Assembly: GCA_013397695.1 (NCBI GenBank)
Contig: VYZI01000121.1
Span: 289,696 to 353,695 of the forward strand
Direction: 5' to 3'
Source of the DNA: Centropus unirufus
Taxonomy: Eukaryota > Chordata > Aves > Cuculiformes > Centropidae
DNA: 64,000 bases
Part shown: positions 39,013 to 50,501 of the stretch, in pieces
Layout: each line of letters opens with the position of its first letter
Position numbering within the stretch: position 1 is the first letter of the stretch
Program-made: the position numbers and the translations under genes
Notes under the pieces: generated by a model
The model's database searches: none
Seen by the model: only the letters and a program-made list of their open reading frames with translations
Told to the model about the DNA's origin: nothing

Positions 39013-39871
39013 GTAAGTGGTTGTTATGGGGAACAATGTCCCTTAATATCCTTTAACAGAATCAGGGACTTTTCCTATAACAGGACCCAGGGACCTGTGT
39101 TCAATTATGAATCTCTTTGAAATGCTGCAAGCTGATTTTTTTAGTCACAGTTAAATGGAAATTTTCAGCCAGACCTGAGGGAGGCACACTTATCGCAAGG
39201 TACTCGGCACTTTAGACTAAGGCTCTTTCTTTTCACCTACGATTAACTTTTGAGGGGAGATGCCCACTGGCCTAACAGAATAATTACATATTTCCTTCAA
39301 ATCCTCTCATGTAAAAGAAAGGGGAAAATAGTTACTTTGTACCAGGGAAAGGATGCATGCTTATAGCAGAGGAGAGTTGTACTTCACAGAAAATGGCCTT
39401 CTGACAATATATCTTGGGATAACGAAGGCCTTGACTGCAAATCTTTGTGCTTTTTGTTCTGAAATTACACCCTTGAAAAAATTTAATCAAAACCTGCTTA
39501 TTGGGTAAAAGGCATCCAGTAAAGAGTGGGGGGAAAAAAGAAAGAACAGAAAATCAAGGAAAAAATTAAGTTCTTTAGAGCTGAGGGAGGGCAGAAAGGT
39601 GAATGGATTGCTGCTCCTGTAGGAGTTACTGAATGAATAAATCATTAGGAGCCCTAAGATGGTTTTCTGAGAGTTACCACAGCCTTTATGAGTGGATCCT
39701 GGACCTGCTGCTGTTACTGATACCAGAGAGTTTGGCTTGGTGCAAAGCTGTTTCCCTACAGGATAACCACGCACCAGGCATTTTCACTCTTCTCTTGCTG
39801 GATAAGTGTGCATTTATATTTTTACATGTATGGTTGATGCTAGTATTCTGTGTATAAGAGTTCTTCATAAC

Positions 39872-39940
39872 TGATGTTGCACTCGATGATCTCGGAGGTC
39901 TTTTCCACCCTAGCAGCTCTATGATTCTATGATTCTGTGC
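39872..39940 (+). mobile_element. CR1 LINE terminal fragment
   Basis: Only the last 70 bp or so of CR1 are present: GCACTCGATGATCTCGGAGG, TCTTTTCCACCCTAGCAGCT, then the 8-bp tail repeat (CTATGATT) about 2.5 times. It is severely 5'-truncated, as is usual for CR1. Confidence 0.9.
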
Positions 39941-41579
39941 TGTTATAAGTGCTATACAGAAACCATCACAGATGTGGGGCCAAGGCCCAGGAAAATTAAA
40001 CGCAATGCCTCGTTTTACACCATTGCTTGAAAAATCCAACTTTTTACCCATCTGTCCAGCGACTGGCACAGATGCATAACTACAGGAGCACGTTCATCAT
40101 GCAGTCTTATATTAATACTCTTATATTACTACTTATCGTTGCATTATTTATCTTTGGTGACCTTTATTAACTTTATCAATGTGGAAAGCAGCATCCTCAG
40201 CTGGCACTTGTGGAACTGAAAGCTGAAAAGAAACCTGAAGGAGTTCTGCAGTATGCTGGGTATTATGATGATAATTCATCTTTTGGTTGCTCAAAAATTT
40301 AAGCAGGATTCTTTGGCCAGTTGCTGTAGTGAACTTTTATCTAGTTTGAAAGGTGGTGAGGTGACTCCAAACATGCAAAATTAGTATTAATGCAACTACC
40401 AAGTTTTCTGGTGGTAAAAGTTAGCTCCTTTAGGCACTTTCCTCCTTTTTTTATGAGCAGCCGCACTTCTACAAGCTCTCACGAGTCAGGATAGTAAGTA
40501 AAGTTGATATAAGACGTGATAGATTTGGCTCTTAATTCATCTAATGTTCTGAAGCACCTCACGGATCATCACAGTGGATGGAGAAGGAATTTCAAGTTGC
40601 TAAAGGGGATTTGTTCTTGTGTAGCGTGTAATAAAACAACAGCTTCACTTCTGATTATTGAGATTCTGTTTGGCAAGAGTGAGTGTATTTATACAAAAGG
40701 TGCCATCAAGATATAGTTCCATTTGAAATCAATACTGTTTGGGGCTTGTTTTTTAGTTATAATAAAAAGAGAATTATTACATGCACCTTCATTGTTTTTT
40801 AAAAAAAGTAAAACCTCAAAAAACCTTCCATTACAAAAGCTAAATGAGATAAATAACCTCTGACAGAGCAAGAAGGCGATCTCGCTAAATTGAATCCAGT
40901 CAATTTTAACATTCACAGCGCTAGAGGCAATTTTAGACAGAGTGTAAACGTAATGGAAAAAAAATATTCCTGAAGCTGACTTACAGAACTCTGTATTTAG
41001 GCTCTTAATGATGATAAATCAATGATCTAGAAAATAAAATCCCTTTCCTATTAACCAGATGGGCACACAAATTCTTCTCTGACTTTGAGATGTAAGCACC
41101 CAAAATTTTCAATTAGCGTTTCACATTCCACTACCTTATAATTATAAGTAATTAAATTGGAACACAGTGCAGATATACATATAAACTGTCTTTCTCTTGC
41201 TTTCTCTCTCTATGAAATAATATCTGTCTGCTGATTGATACAATTCTTCAACTCAGCTGAGAGATTCTCTGCTAACATCATAAGAGATGCACTGAAGCAG
41301 AACTCTGAAATTGAATTACAACCTTTGTATCAAGTCAAAGAGCAAAGTCATGATTATGAGGTCCTGCCTCGGCTATTTCTTTTCTCTGCCCAAGTTCCCT
41401 GGGTTATTTTTTAGTGCCCTGACAGGGCTTCTTATCTCCAGCACCATCAGGTGCAAGTGTCCTGTTAGGTTACTGGTGTGCTCTGCCTCCACTTGCCTCT
41501 GTGGTCACAAATGATAACTTCACAATGGCCCAAAGCAGGGCAAGGAGGACCTGGGGAATCTTGGGTTGAGTGGAAATTC
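39941..41579. other. Unique non-coding block
   Basis: Nothing beyond AT-rich unique sequence is seen. Frames are shorter than 130 codons and unrecognised. Confidence 0.55.
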
Positions 41580-41862
41580 ATGGAATCACAGAATGGTTTG
41601 GGTTGGACGAGACCTCAAATCCCATCCAGTTCCAACCCCCTGTCATGGGCAGGGACACCTCCCGCTGGATCAGGGTGCTCCCAACCTGGCCTTGAACACC
41701 TCCAGGGATGGGGCAGCCACCACTGCTCTGGGCAACCTGGGCCAGGGCCTCCCCACCCTCGCAGAAAACATTTCTTCCTAAGATCTCATCTCAATCTCCC
41801 CTCATTCAGCTGAAAACTGTTTCTGCTTGTCCTATCCTGCACTCCCTGGTAAAATTCTGAAT
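41580..41862 (-). mobile_element. CR1 LINE 3' fragment (reverse)
   Basis: The reverse complement of the CR1 end is unmistakable: ATGGAATCACAGAATGGTTT, GGACGAGACCTCAAATCCCA, CCAACCCCCTGTCATGGGCA, then CAGGGATGGGGCAGCCACCA and GCTTGTCCTATCCTGC at the far side. It is among the best-preserved copies in the window. A 111-codon frame over it is repeat-derived. Confidence 0.95.
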
Positions 41863-42436
41863 GTCTTCACCGCTACAGCACTGAACAAGTTAATAGCAGT
41901 CCAGACTTCATACCAGCTCTGGAAAAAGTAGTTTCTGTCTAGTTGTGTAGTGCTGGGCTGGGTAATGACTGAGAAAAGGTGGTGTGGGATCCTGGTTTTG
42001 CTTTAGAAGGATCAAATAGTACTTCAGCATCTTGGAAAAATGGGTGGTAACTGAGCAGCTTAATGCTGTGCAGCTTGACTTGTCTACAGTCCCTTTATGA
42101 GGCTTACTAGATTTAAATATTTCTTGCCCCTTACATATAATAAAACTTGAGCAATGTGAATTGAGAAAAGTGCAGCATTTTCCAGAGTTGTGAGTGCTGA
42201 GTGTACAACAGGTGTGCAACCTTGACCGACTTCACTTGACAACTGCAAAGGAGCCTCCTTGCATGCAGAATGGAAAATGATATTGTAATCTCTGTTCGTC
42301 AATGTAATAGAGATGTGTAGATTCACATACTTCAGAGGTGTCACCCCAGTTGCATCCACCTACACCACCTACAGCCTTTTGCTATGCTGAAGTAACAAAG
42401 ATAAAAATCAATCTCTGTGAAAATCTGAGAGGTTTT

Positions 42437-42479
42437 CAAGTTGCATTTGTTTTACAAATTCAAGTTACATTTGTTTTAC
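42437..42479 (+). repeat. 24-bp direct duplication (2 copies)
   Basis: A 19-base core beginning CAAGTT and ending GTTTTAC occurs at 42,437-42,455 and, with one G-to-A change, at 42,461-42,479. This is a simple local duplication with a 24-bp period. Confidence 0.85.
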
Positions 42480-43154
42480 GCAGCATCTCAGGACATTTGA
42501 ACTAAAGTGCAGTGTGTTTTTTCTCGGGTGTTTCACTACTTCTGTGCTTAATGCACTGAGCAAGATGCTTGGTCATGGTAAAAGCTTATTCTGAGCAATC
42601 TGTGCACACAGAACAAACCAGCAGAGAACACGCAAAGAGGCACAGCTTCAGGAATTGTGGTTCCAGTAAGCTGGAATTATTGAGGTCTGTATTTAAACCT
42701 TAAAGGGAAAGTAACTGCGGAAATGGAAATTGGAGATGATGGAAAAGCATCAAAGTTCTCTGGAAAGGAAGAACACTGTCCCATAGACATTCCTCTTCCC
42801 ATCTTTGTAGCAGCTCTAAGCTACCACATTTGACAATGTGACTGGTTAACACAGAGTATAAAGTCACTTTTTATAACAGTGACTGGCACAGCTTTGCAGT
42901 TCCCTGTGTGCAGTCACAGTGGATTTAGATTCCAGTTTTGTTTCCAAATATGTAAATAATGCTTATCCTTCCGACTAGAAGGTTAACTTCATGACAACAT
43001 AACAGCCTTGGATATTATTCTTAATGAAGAGCTATTAAACTCCAGATATTTAACCACACCATATTTATGTTGTAATTATTCCTACTTGCTTGGTGTATTT
43101 CCAGTTACATAAATTAATGGCAATTTCAAAAAGACTCAAACAAATGCGTCATGT

Positions 43155-43179
43155 ACTGTAATTGTTGGGTAATTACAGT
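43155..43179. promoter_or_regulatory. Palindromic homeodomain-type site
   Basis: ACTGTAATT (43,155-43,163) and AATTACAGT (43,171-43,179) are exact reverse complements around the 7-base loop GTTGGGT. A further TAATTA follows at 43,181. Inverted TAATT cores are typical of homeodomain dimer sites, and the surrounding 200 bp hold more TAATT cores. AT-richness raises the chance background. Confidence 0.3.
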
Positions 43180-45309
43180 GTAATTATATGGCTATAAAAT
43201 ATGGTCCAGTCTAAGTTTTATCTTATTTTGGTTTATTTTTCCACTGCTCCACTAGGTTCCTGAATAGACTTCAAGGCCGTGCCTTACACTTTGAATAGCA
43301 GAAGTGTTGAATCTTGGTTCCCTATGGATTAATCATCATGGTTAATTGCTTTAGCACCCAAGAAATAGTAGATCGGATGAAAGCTTTTCTGGTCTTGGAG
43401 CTTTGATGGGTTTGCTTTCTAACGAACTGCTGTCATCTTCCTGCTGTCAGGACACTCACTGTGTGTCTTGCATACATTTATCTGTTTACAAGAATTCTAT
43501 AGGGACTTTGTTGTCTGTGCCTCCTGCCCCTCTGTCACGTTTGAGCATGTCTCAAATTTATTTGGAGACTCAAAGATACAGATTAAGATATAAAACCACA
43601 GTAAAAGCTCAAGTGTTATTTTCATAAGGAACAAACCTAAAAATCTGTTTATTTTCAATAAAGCTGCAGGCAGAAGTGTCCATTTATATTGATTTCATTA
43701 CCTGTTCTCAATCTTTATTGAAATGCAACTTCAGGAAAAAAACAGTTGCAGTCTGACCCTGTACCAGCGCGAGAAATGGAATTATTAATGGAGTAAAAAT
43801 ATTTGCTCTAGTCTGTGTGCTTGGGGGCATGCTCACAGGTATAGGCTCGTTCTTTCCCTTTAAACTGGGATCTGTAGCTGCTTGACAGAATTTCAATATG
43901 CAATACTTTGTCTCCTCCAGTTGTTTTTTAACATAAACCAATGTCCTCTGAAACCTTCACGATGCCATCTAAGCATCCCTTCTCTTTCTTCTGTTCGTTG
44001 TTGGACAGGATGTTCCCTTTTGTGTGCCCCGCAGTGTTCAAAACCTGCTGGAAAACTATTTCTGTGCATCTTGCAGGCTGGAACTGCTGTGAACATGGAA
44101 GGAGCTGCTTGTGCGCTTCCCAGATGTCTTAATTAAATGGACAAACCTGCCGGTATTCTGGAAGTCTGTCCTTGGTAGGCAGGGGGAGTTTGTCTGTGCT
44201 GGGTTTTAAGTCCAGAAGATCAGGTAGGGCTCACACAGCCCTGGAGAGGCCAAGTCCCTAAGGTGGTTCCAGAAAAGTCACTGGGGCTGTAACCATAAGG
44301 TTAAGCCTGCAGCATCTTTGTGCTCCAATTAATGCATTATCTGGTTAATCGTGAGAAGTTTCTTGTGGAATGAGATTTTTACTAGTCTGAACCAGAGCAG
44401 CCGTATTCACATTATGAGAGGGCTGTCAGTCCAAGCTTTGATGTCCTAATTCTGCACATACAAAATCCAGGGAAAAGTGTTATTTTGGAAGCGGTCAGGC
44501 ATGAAAAGCAAAAGGTTGTTTTATCTGAGCTAATAGAAAAGAACTAACACAGAAAGCTGATAGTTCAGGGTGTTAACTTCTGATACCTTACACAGAAACA
44601 CATCCTGAATTCCTATTCCCCAATATGTTTTCACATATGGCATTAATTTACATGACATTTCTGCAAACGCCTTCTACGCTGCCTCTTCAGGTTTGCTCAG
44701 ACACTTGTTTTCCTGTCCTCTCACAGGCAAGCTCTGAGGCATTTTTGCTGTTCACCAAGCTGTCCCTCATCGGAGGGAGCAGGGAACGCCTCTTGTGTCA
44801 TGGGAGCTTTGGCTGCTGTGTTGCAGCCTGTGAGCTGCTCTGGGTTTCAAACCACTGCTCTTCCTCTCAAGGTTTACTGGTTTGAACAGCAGCTGAAATT
44901 TTTCTCATGCCAGCTTCTGTATAAAACAAAAAAACCCATTTGAACAACATGAAATATTTGACTACTCCGAAATACTTCCAGAAATCTCAGCTTCTATAGA
45001 TCTGAACAGGGGAGGTCAGAGTCATATTTCTTTTTTTTTATTCCTTTCTTTTTGTTTTTTCTTCATTTCCCTCATACTTTTTTCTAAGGATAAAATTGCT
45101 TGGGGCCTTATTCTCTTGGTTTCTAAGCATCAAGTACACTTGGAAATGGGCAGAATAACAAAATAATCCTGTTCTGTATTGATTGAGTTCCTTTATCCCT
45201 GTCTCTGACTGGAGTGAATCCAAGAGAAACATTTCTCTCAAAGCCCTATTAATTACTTATTCTCCCTACGTCAAGAGACATAAATAAATTTATCAACCAC
45301 ATTGTTGTG

Positions 45310-45960
45310 ATGGCCGACGGGCTGTAACGTTTCAGTGATGATGACATTGTGGAGATGTACTTCATTTCCAGGTCTCTACACCCTCAATGCCATTATGATC
45401 ACGCTATTATATATATTATTATAATATTACTATATTGGTCAGATAATTATTTCTCAGAGCCATTGACCCTTCTATCTTGGATTTGATGCTCTCTGATCTG
45501 GCTTGTGGAGAACAAGGCTGACATCAGAGAGGTTGTTTAGCTTGTCAATGACTTGAACAGCAAGGAGGTCACACTACAGCAAGTCAATGTCAGTGGGGCT
45601 TGACCCAGTCTCTACCGAGATCCGTAGACTGACTGGCTGTGCATACCATGATGTGATGCTTGGCGCTGCTCTACTTGGAGAACTGGGTAGATTTGTCTAA
45701 AGCACGCATAGTTTAATCTAGAAATCAAGGAAAGCAGTGAGAAGCACTTGAGCCCACAAGATCCTGGAGATGCAGCTAGGAAACAAGCCTAAGTGTGCTG
45801 ATCGTCACGCTAAAGCTTTGCCGTTAGACAACTACCCCTTTCTTGGCTCAGTGTACAAGCTGCATGCCCACCCACCTGATTTCTTCACCAAGAAACACAA
45901 CACCAAAACCACAGTGCAGTGGACATTCCTATTCACATTTGTTTACATATTAATAAAAGG
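45310..45960 (+). pseudogene. Possible decayed pseudogene, unidentified
   Basis: Protein-like stretches appear in different plus-strand frames, broken by stops and an A/T-rich insertion at about 45,405-45,435. One lies near 45,310 (reads like MADGL, stop, RFSDDDIVEMYF). A second is at about 45,505-45,600 (includes LVNDLNSKEVTLQQV) with internal stops. A third is at 45,751-45,940 (includes AHKILEMQLGNK and DNYPFLGSVYKLHAHPP). An AATAAA hexamer lies near 45,951. The pattern would fit an old, frame-shifted copy of a processed transcript, but I cannot name a parent and there is no poly-A tail. It may be chance. Confidence 0.2.
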
Positions 45961-46361
45961 AAATGTCTGTAGTCAGTGCAATACAAAGGATTAGCAGTGT
46001 TGTACAACTTCCAGGTAGCTGTGAATGCTGAAATGCAAAATTAAAAGCACAAGAACCTTCCCAGGACAGTTCCTGCAGCAGTGGGGCGGCTTCTTCCACT
46101 GAAGAGCTAAAGCATCCATGGTGCAAATGAACAAAATCTTACTGTTGACGTGATTTGATCCTAAATTTGTGTTCCTGCAGCTTTTATAGAATAAGAGAAA
46201 AGCAGAAGCTTTGAAGCAAAGGCAAGAAAATTTCCACTCCATCTGTAATTCCAAACCTTTCTGCTGAAACAGCAATTAGAGATATTTTTACAATGAAATT
46301 TCCCCATCATGTGGATGACCAGATGGGCAAGCTTTTTCTCCTCATGCTTAATGTAAATTAG

Positions 46362-46530
46362 AGTAGGGAACTGGTAGGCAAGCCTCCTGGGTTCCATTTC
46401 CAACTTTACCAGTTATTCCCTCTGTGACCTATGAGTAACAGCTATTTTAGCTTATGCTTTGTTTGTAAAATTGAGATAATTATAATTTTCCTGAGGGTGG
46501 AGGGGGGAACTGTGCTGAGGAATAAATCAG
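46362..46530 (+). mobile_element. MIR SINE relic
   Basis: Forward-orientation MIR features occur in order: GCCTCCTGGGTTCCATTTCC (tRNA-derived/core boundary), CTTTACCAGTTATTCC, CTCTGTGACCTATGAGTAA, then TTTGTAAAATTGAGATAAT and a degraded tail near GGGAACTGTGCTGAGGAA. This is the clearest ancient SINE in the window. Confidence 0.8.
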
Positions 46531-46621
46531 AGTGTTGAAAACAGTGTAGGAGAAACTTTCCAGAATTCCGAATGCTACTCTGGTTCCCCCAGCCATTTTT
46601 AATGCTGATATGTTAATAGCG

Positions 46622-46937
46622 AAGGAGGCCTACAAGAAAGCTGCGGGGGGACCTTTTACAAGGGCATGAAGTGATAGGATGAGGGGAACTGACTTATAAA
46701 TTGGAAGGGGAAAAAATCAGATTAGACATTAGGAAGAAATTCCTCATGCTGAGGGTGGTGAAGCACTGGCCCAGGTTGCCCAGAGTAGTGGTTGCCCCAT
46801 CCCTGGAGGTGTTCAAGGCCAGCTTGGATGGGGCTTTTGAGCAACTTGATCCAGTGGGAGGTGTCCCTGTCCATGGCAGGGGTTTGGAACTAGATGGGCT
46901 TTGAGGTCCCTTCCAACACAAACCATTCTATGATAAG
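46622..46937 (+). mobile_element. CR1 LINE 3' fragment
   Basis: The longest CR1 copy here. It starts AAGGAGGCCTACAAGAAAGC, continues through ACCTTTTACAAGGGCATG, TGATAGGATGAGGGG, AGACATTAGGAAGAAATTCC, CCCATCCCTGGAGGTGTTCA and CTTGGATGGGGCTTTTGAGC, and ends at CACAAACCATTCTATGAT. It lies about 90 bp after the older MIR relic in the same orientation. Confidence 0.95.
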
Positions 46938-49900
46938 ATGTTATGAACATGGTGTTACACAAAACCAATAACCCATGGGATTTTATAATCTAAAAGTTTA
47001 ATAATGCAAGGATTCAGGTATTTACTGGAAAATTACATAGTTAATATTAAGCTTGTTCTTAAGTCTTTTCAGGGTGATGTGCATCCAGACACAGAGTGCA
47101 AGAATGGCTTATAACAAGATTAAAGTATTTGGTTAGGGCAATAATGGCCTTGTGTCTGGGTAGCGCCACCTGTGGAGATTTGACTGCACTTTATTGCTTG
47201 TTTCTCTGGAATCTGCTTTTAGAAGATACAACCAAAAATGCTGCTGCCCCCGTTTATCCCAAAGTGTAATAAACTGGAGCACACAGAGTAGGAATCTGGT
47301 GCCTTGAGCCTCCTCTGAACTTGGTAGAAACAGCAGGAGAAGTGCAGAGTACAACTCATCCCATCTGAAACCCAACTTTGGCTATGGAATGAGCCTGGAG
47401 TAAGTAAGATGCCATGTGGTCACATCAGGGAAATGCTGAAGCTAAGGAAGCAAGGCAACATATATAAAATAACAAACTTTCTTTTTAATCACTTTGGTGA
47501 AGGCAAGTGATCGTCATGCACCAATGTAATAAGTGTGCATGAGATAGGAAGCAGGCACATGCTGTTAACAGGAGGATCCCATCATATTCAGAGACAGAGG
47601 CTGCCACTCTCCTGCTTGTCACAAGGAGAAAATATTGCAGGAAGATCTTCAATGGCACGACAGCAATCACATGCAATTTGTATTGCAACTCTGTGAGAGC
47701 TGAGTGGCAGCTCGGCTGTCCTTGGGGGTTTGAAAGCCCCCTTTAGTCCTTGAATTAGAGACAACAAAAAACACCCCTACAGACATGTGCACATGTGCAA
47801 ACACACACATCTACACTCCTCTCACCAGCACTGAAGGGAATCTTTTGTGTCTTTTAATGAGTCTTTTAAAATATGCCTGTGTTGCTTGATTTCCTTGGCC
47901 TCACACTGTAGAAGCCAAGAGGCGTTTCATCATTTATATACCACGAATAAAACTGCTGTGGAAGTGGAATATGCAAAAGCATTTGTTTAATAATATTTTT
48001 GCACACAAGCTAAGCCGGACAAACCGTGTAAAATGGGGAAGTTATGAGTGGAGCAGTAGGAGAGAATTGCTGCAAAGGTGTGCGGTACAGCCCCCAGCTG
48101 CTCTTCACCCCTATCTGATGGATTTTCTCTTCAAAGACAGTAAAGCTTCGAAAATCCCTTCCAACAAACCTCACCTGCTGGGCTCAAGCTTTTAACCAGC
48201 TGCACGACAGACTGGAGGAAGGTCCCCTGTGAGCTTTTTCCCACTGCTCACATGCGCACAGTGGGGCAGATTCTGCCTCCTGAGGGCAACAGATTTTTTC
48301 CTACAGGCTATAGCAGGGCTGCCATCCCTGAACCTCGCTCTGCCTCCCATTTTTTAACTCTGATAAATTCAGCTACAGTGTATTTACCCAGTTGGTGTAC
48401 AAATATACCTTGACTTCCATGCAACCTTTCTTTATCTCCAGAGATTTAGACCCCCTAAAGAAAATATTATTCTTTGCCAGCAGCACATAAGCATCAATTT
48501 ACAAAATTTTTCATAAATAGAGCTTTCCCAAGGGCTGCGTTATTGATTTACTTTTGACCTAGCACAGCACTAGCGTCACAATTGGAAAATGCTACTGTCA
48601 AATTGGTGAGTTCTGGTTTTCCTTTAACTTCATTATCAAAACATTCACTCTTTCTGAGGTCTGTAATAAAGCAGCCTCTCTCTGCCAGAGAGAAATGTTG
48701 TTTATGATCTGAGTTGCGTCTCTGATAATTGAGACCTCAATGCCAGAAAGTCACAAAGAGTTCCCTGTGGTCATCAAGTTGCCTCTAGTTTGCTTTTCTT
48801 CCACTAATAATCTTCTCTTTCCCACATTTTTCTTCCTGTTAACCACAGCACGTGGAATTATCCAGTCCCTGCAAGGAGCTCTAATAGTCCTTCTGTATCT
48901 TATGAGTTGTTAAGGCTGCATTTCATTAACCGTAATAAACCAACATGCAGTGTTTACCGGAATAACAACACATTGTACAGGCAGAGATAAGCTCCTGTCA
49001 GAAGTATCTATAAAGCACAAGCAATTCCAGTCCTTGTTCTTTATGTTTCTGACATTGTTGGTGGAATTTCAATTTGGTATCCTGCAAACGCAAGCCGTGC
49101 TTGTGATAGCTGTGTGCTCCTGAGATAGCACCTGGGGACTTCCGAGTGGAGAAGCTTCCTTCTCCGTATCTCCTTGCTTGCAATGGCAGCAGCCTGGGAG
49201 AACAGCCCTGGTGGGCAAGGTGCTGTACAACATAAAGCGATGCCACACAGAGCTCCGGGTTATAAAAAGATACAGTGAGGTGTGAGAATGGAATAGCAAG
49301 AAAATGGGAATAACTTGGAGAATGGGCTGCAAGAGCTAAACTGATAGCAATGAATGGTGAAAATATCACACTCTCCAGTGAGAGTGATTCATCTTTTTCA
49401 GCGGAGATTCATCCCACAACAAGCACAGAATTGCTTTTGAGATTTGGAAATAGGCAAAATGCTCAGCGGCACCTTAATTCAGGTGCAATATTCTCAGTAC
49501 ATGAATATTTAAAGGGAGTTATTCAAACTGAGCGGGGTCTTGTGCAATTTACAGTGTGTTTTTGCATCAGTTCATGCTGGGTGAAGGGGAATATAATCCT
49601 GCTAGATTATCGTCTGCAATGAGTTTCACTTCCACTAGAGATTCTCATTACTTTTGCTGTTGTTTTTATTACTTGTTATGATAGCATATAAAGAAGTTTT
49701 AGCACTGAGGAAAGACTGTGCCAGCATCTGGGCAAAAAAAGAGAACAAGAACACACTTGTTGCCTCAAAGCATTTTTATATCAGTTCTCCTGTAGTTCTC
49801 TCTTGAGCCATAGATATTTAAATTGAGCCTCGGGACCATTTTATTACTTAACACAGCTTTTTCAGACATCAGAAATACCTGCTTGCAGATTAACGTGTTG

Positions 49901-50351
49901 CCACTGCTTCTGTGACTCAGAATATTTCAGCCCCTCTCTTACGATCGAGATTAGCATACGCTGGGTAGGGAGGAGATTAAAGCATTCCTTTATTTGCCAC
50001 AGAAACAATGGAATAAGTCTTACATTTTCCTGGAAGTCTTATATTTTCCTTACCTTTCCTGGAAAATTTTACATGATTTAGGGGTTCTTCAGCAAATGAT
50101 GGAGACAGGTGTTGCTTTTTCACCTACTGTTGTGAAACTGAAGTTTTCTAGGAGCTTGTCTTGTACTGGTCTGCCTCAAATGTCATATGAATTATTGGGG
50201 TACTGGAGAATTACTGGTGGAAAGGACATGTTGGATCAGGACCAGCTGATGTTTTGTTTAAGACTCTGCTTTGAAATCCCTCTGAGATCTCCTCTTACCC
50301 TTTCCTGATTCACTAGACCTTCCCAGTGCAGCAAAGGTTGTTCTCAGAGTT
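46938..50351. other. Unique non-coding block
   Basis: No gene is supported. Short CA-rich simple sequence lies at 47,780-47,815. Frames at 48,998-49,369 (minus) and 49,350-49,622 (plus) carry no recognisable motif. Confidence 0.55.
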
Positions 50352-50428
50352 AATCATAGAATGGCTAAGTTGGAAAAGACCTTTGAGATCATCAAGTCCA
50401 ACTGTACCTCTCTGCTACTAAATCATCT
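50352..50428 (-). mobile_element. CR1 LINE terminal fragment (reverse)
   Basis: The segment reads ATCATAGAATGGCTAAGTTG, GAAAAGACCTTTGAGATCAT and CAAGTCCAACTGTACC, the reverse complement of a CR1 3' end of the subtype with TTGGAAAAGACC. Only about 75 bp is retained. Confidence 0.88.
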
Positions 50429-50440
50429 CCCTATGCAGAT

Positions 50441-50501
50441 GGTATATTGAGGTATATTGAGGCAGATTATGCTATATTGAGGCATATTGGTGGTATATTT
50501 A
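50441..50501 (+). repeat. Short 10-bp tandem repeat, decayed
   Basis: GGTATATTGA occurs twice in perfect tandem (50,441-50,460). Four more 10-base blocks follow with increasing differences (for example GCTATATTGA and GGCATATTGG). The array starts about 12 bp from the truncated side of the neighbouring CR1 fragment. Confidence 0.75.

Larger units (their letters stand above)
33351..39871. other. Unique non-coding block
   Basis: No confirmed gene. A minus-strand ATG frame of 155 codons (34,672-35,139) has no recognisable motif. A hairpin, a poly-C run, an old repeat relic and an exon-like segment are listed separately. The rest is ordinary AT-rich sequence. Confidence 0.5.
41863..46361. other. 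Unique non-coding block
   Basis: No gene is supported. A 24-bp duplicated segment, a homeodomain-type hairpin and a possible pseudogene are listed separately. Around 45,400-45,435 the sequence is almost pure A/T. Confidence 0.5.

Noticed and set aside
41478..41813. 111-codon plus-strand frame
   Set aside because: It is the antisense translation of a reverse-oriented CR1 end, a well-known source of spurious bird proteins.
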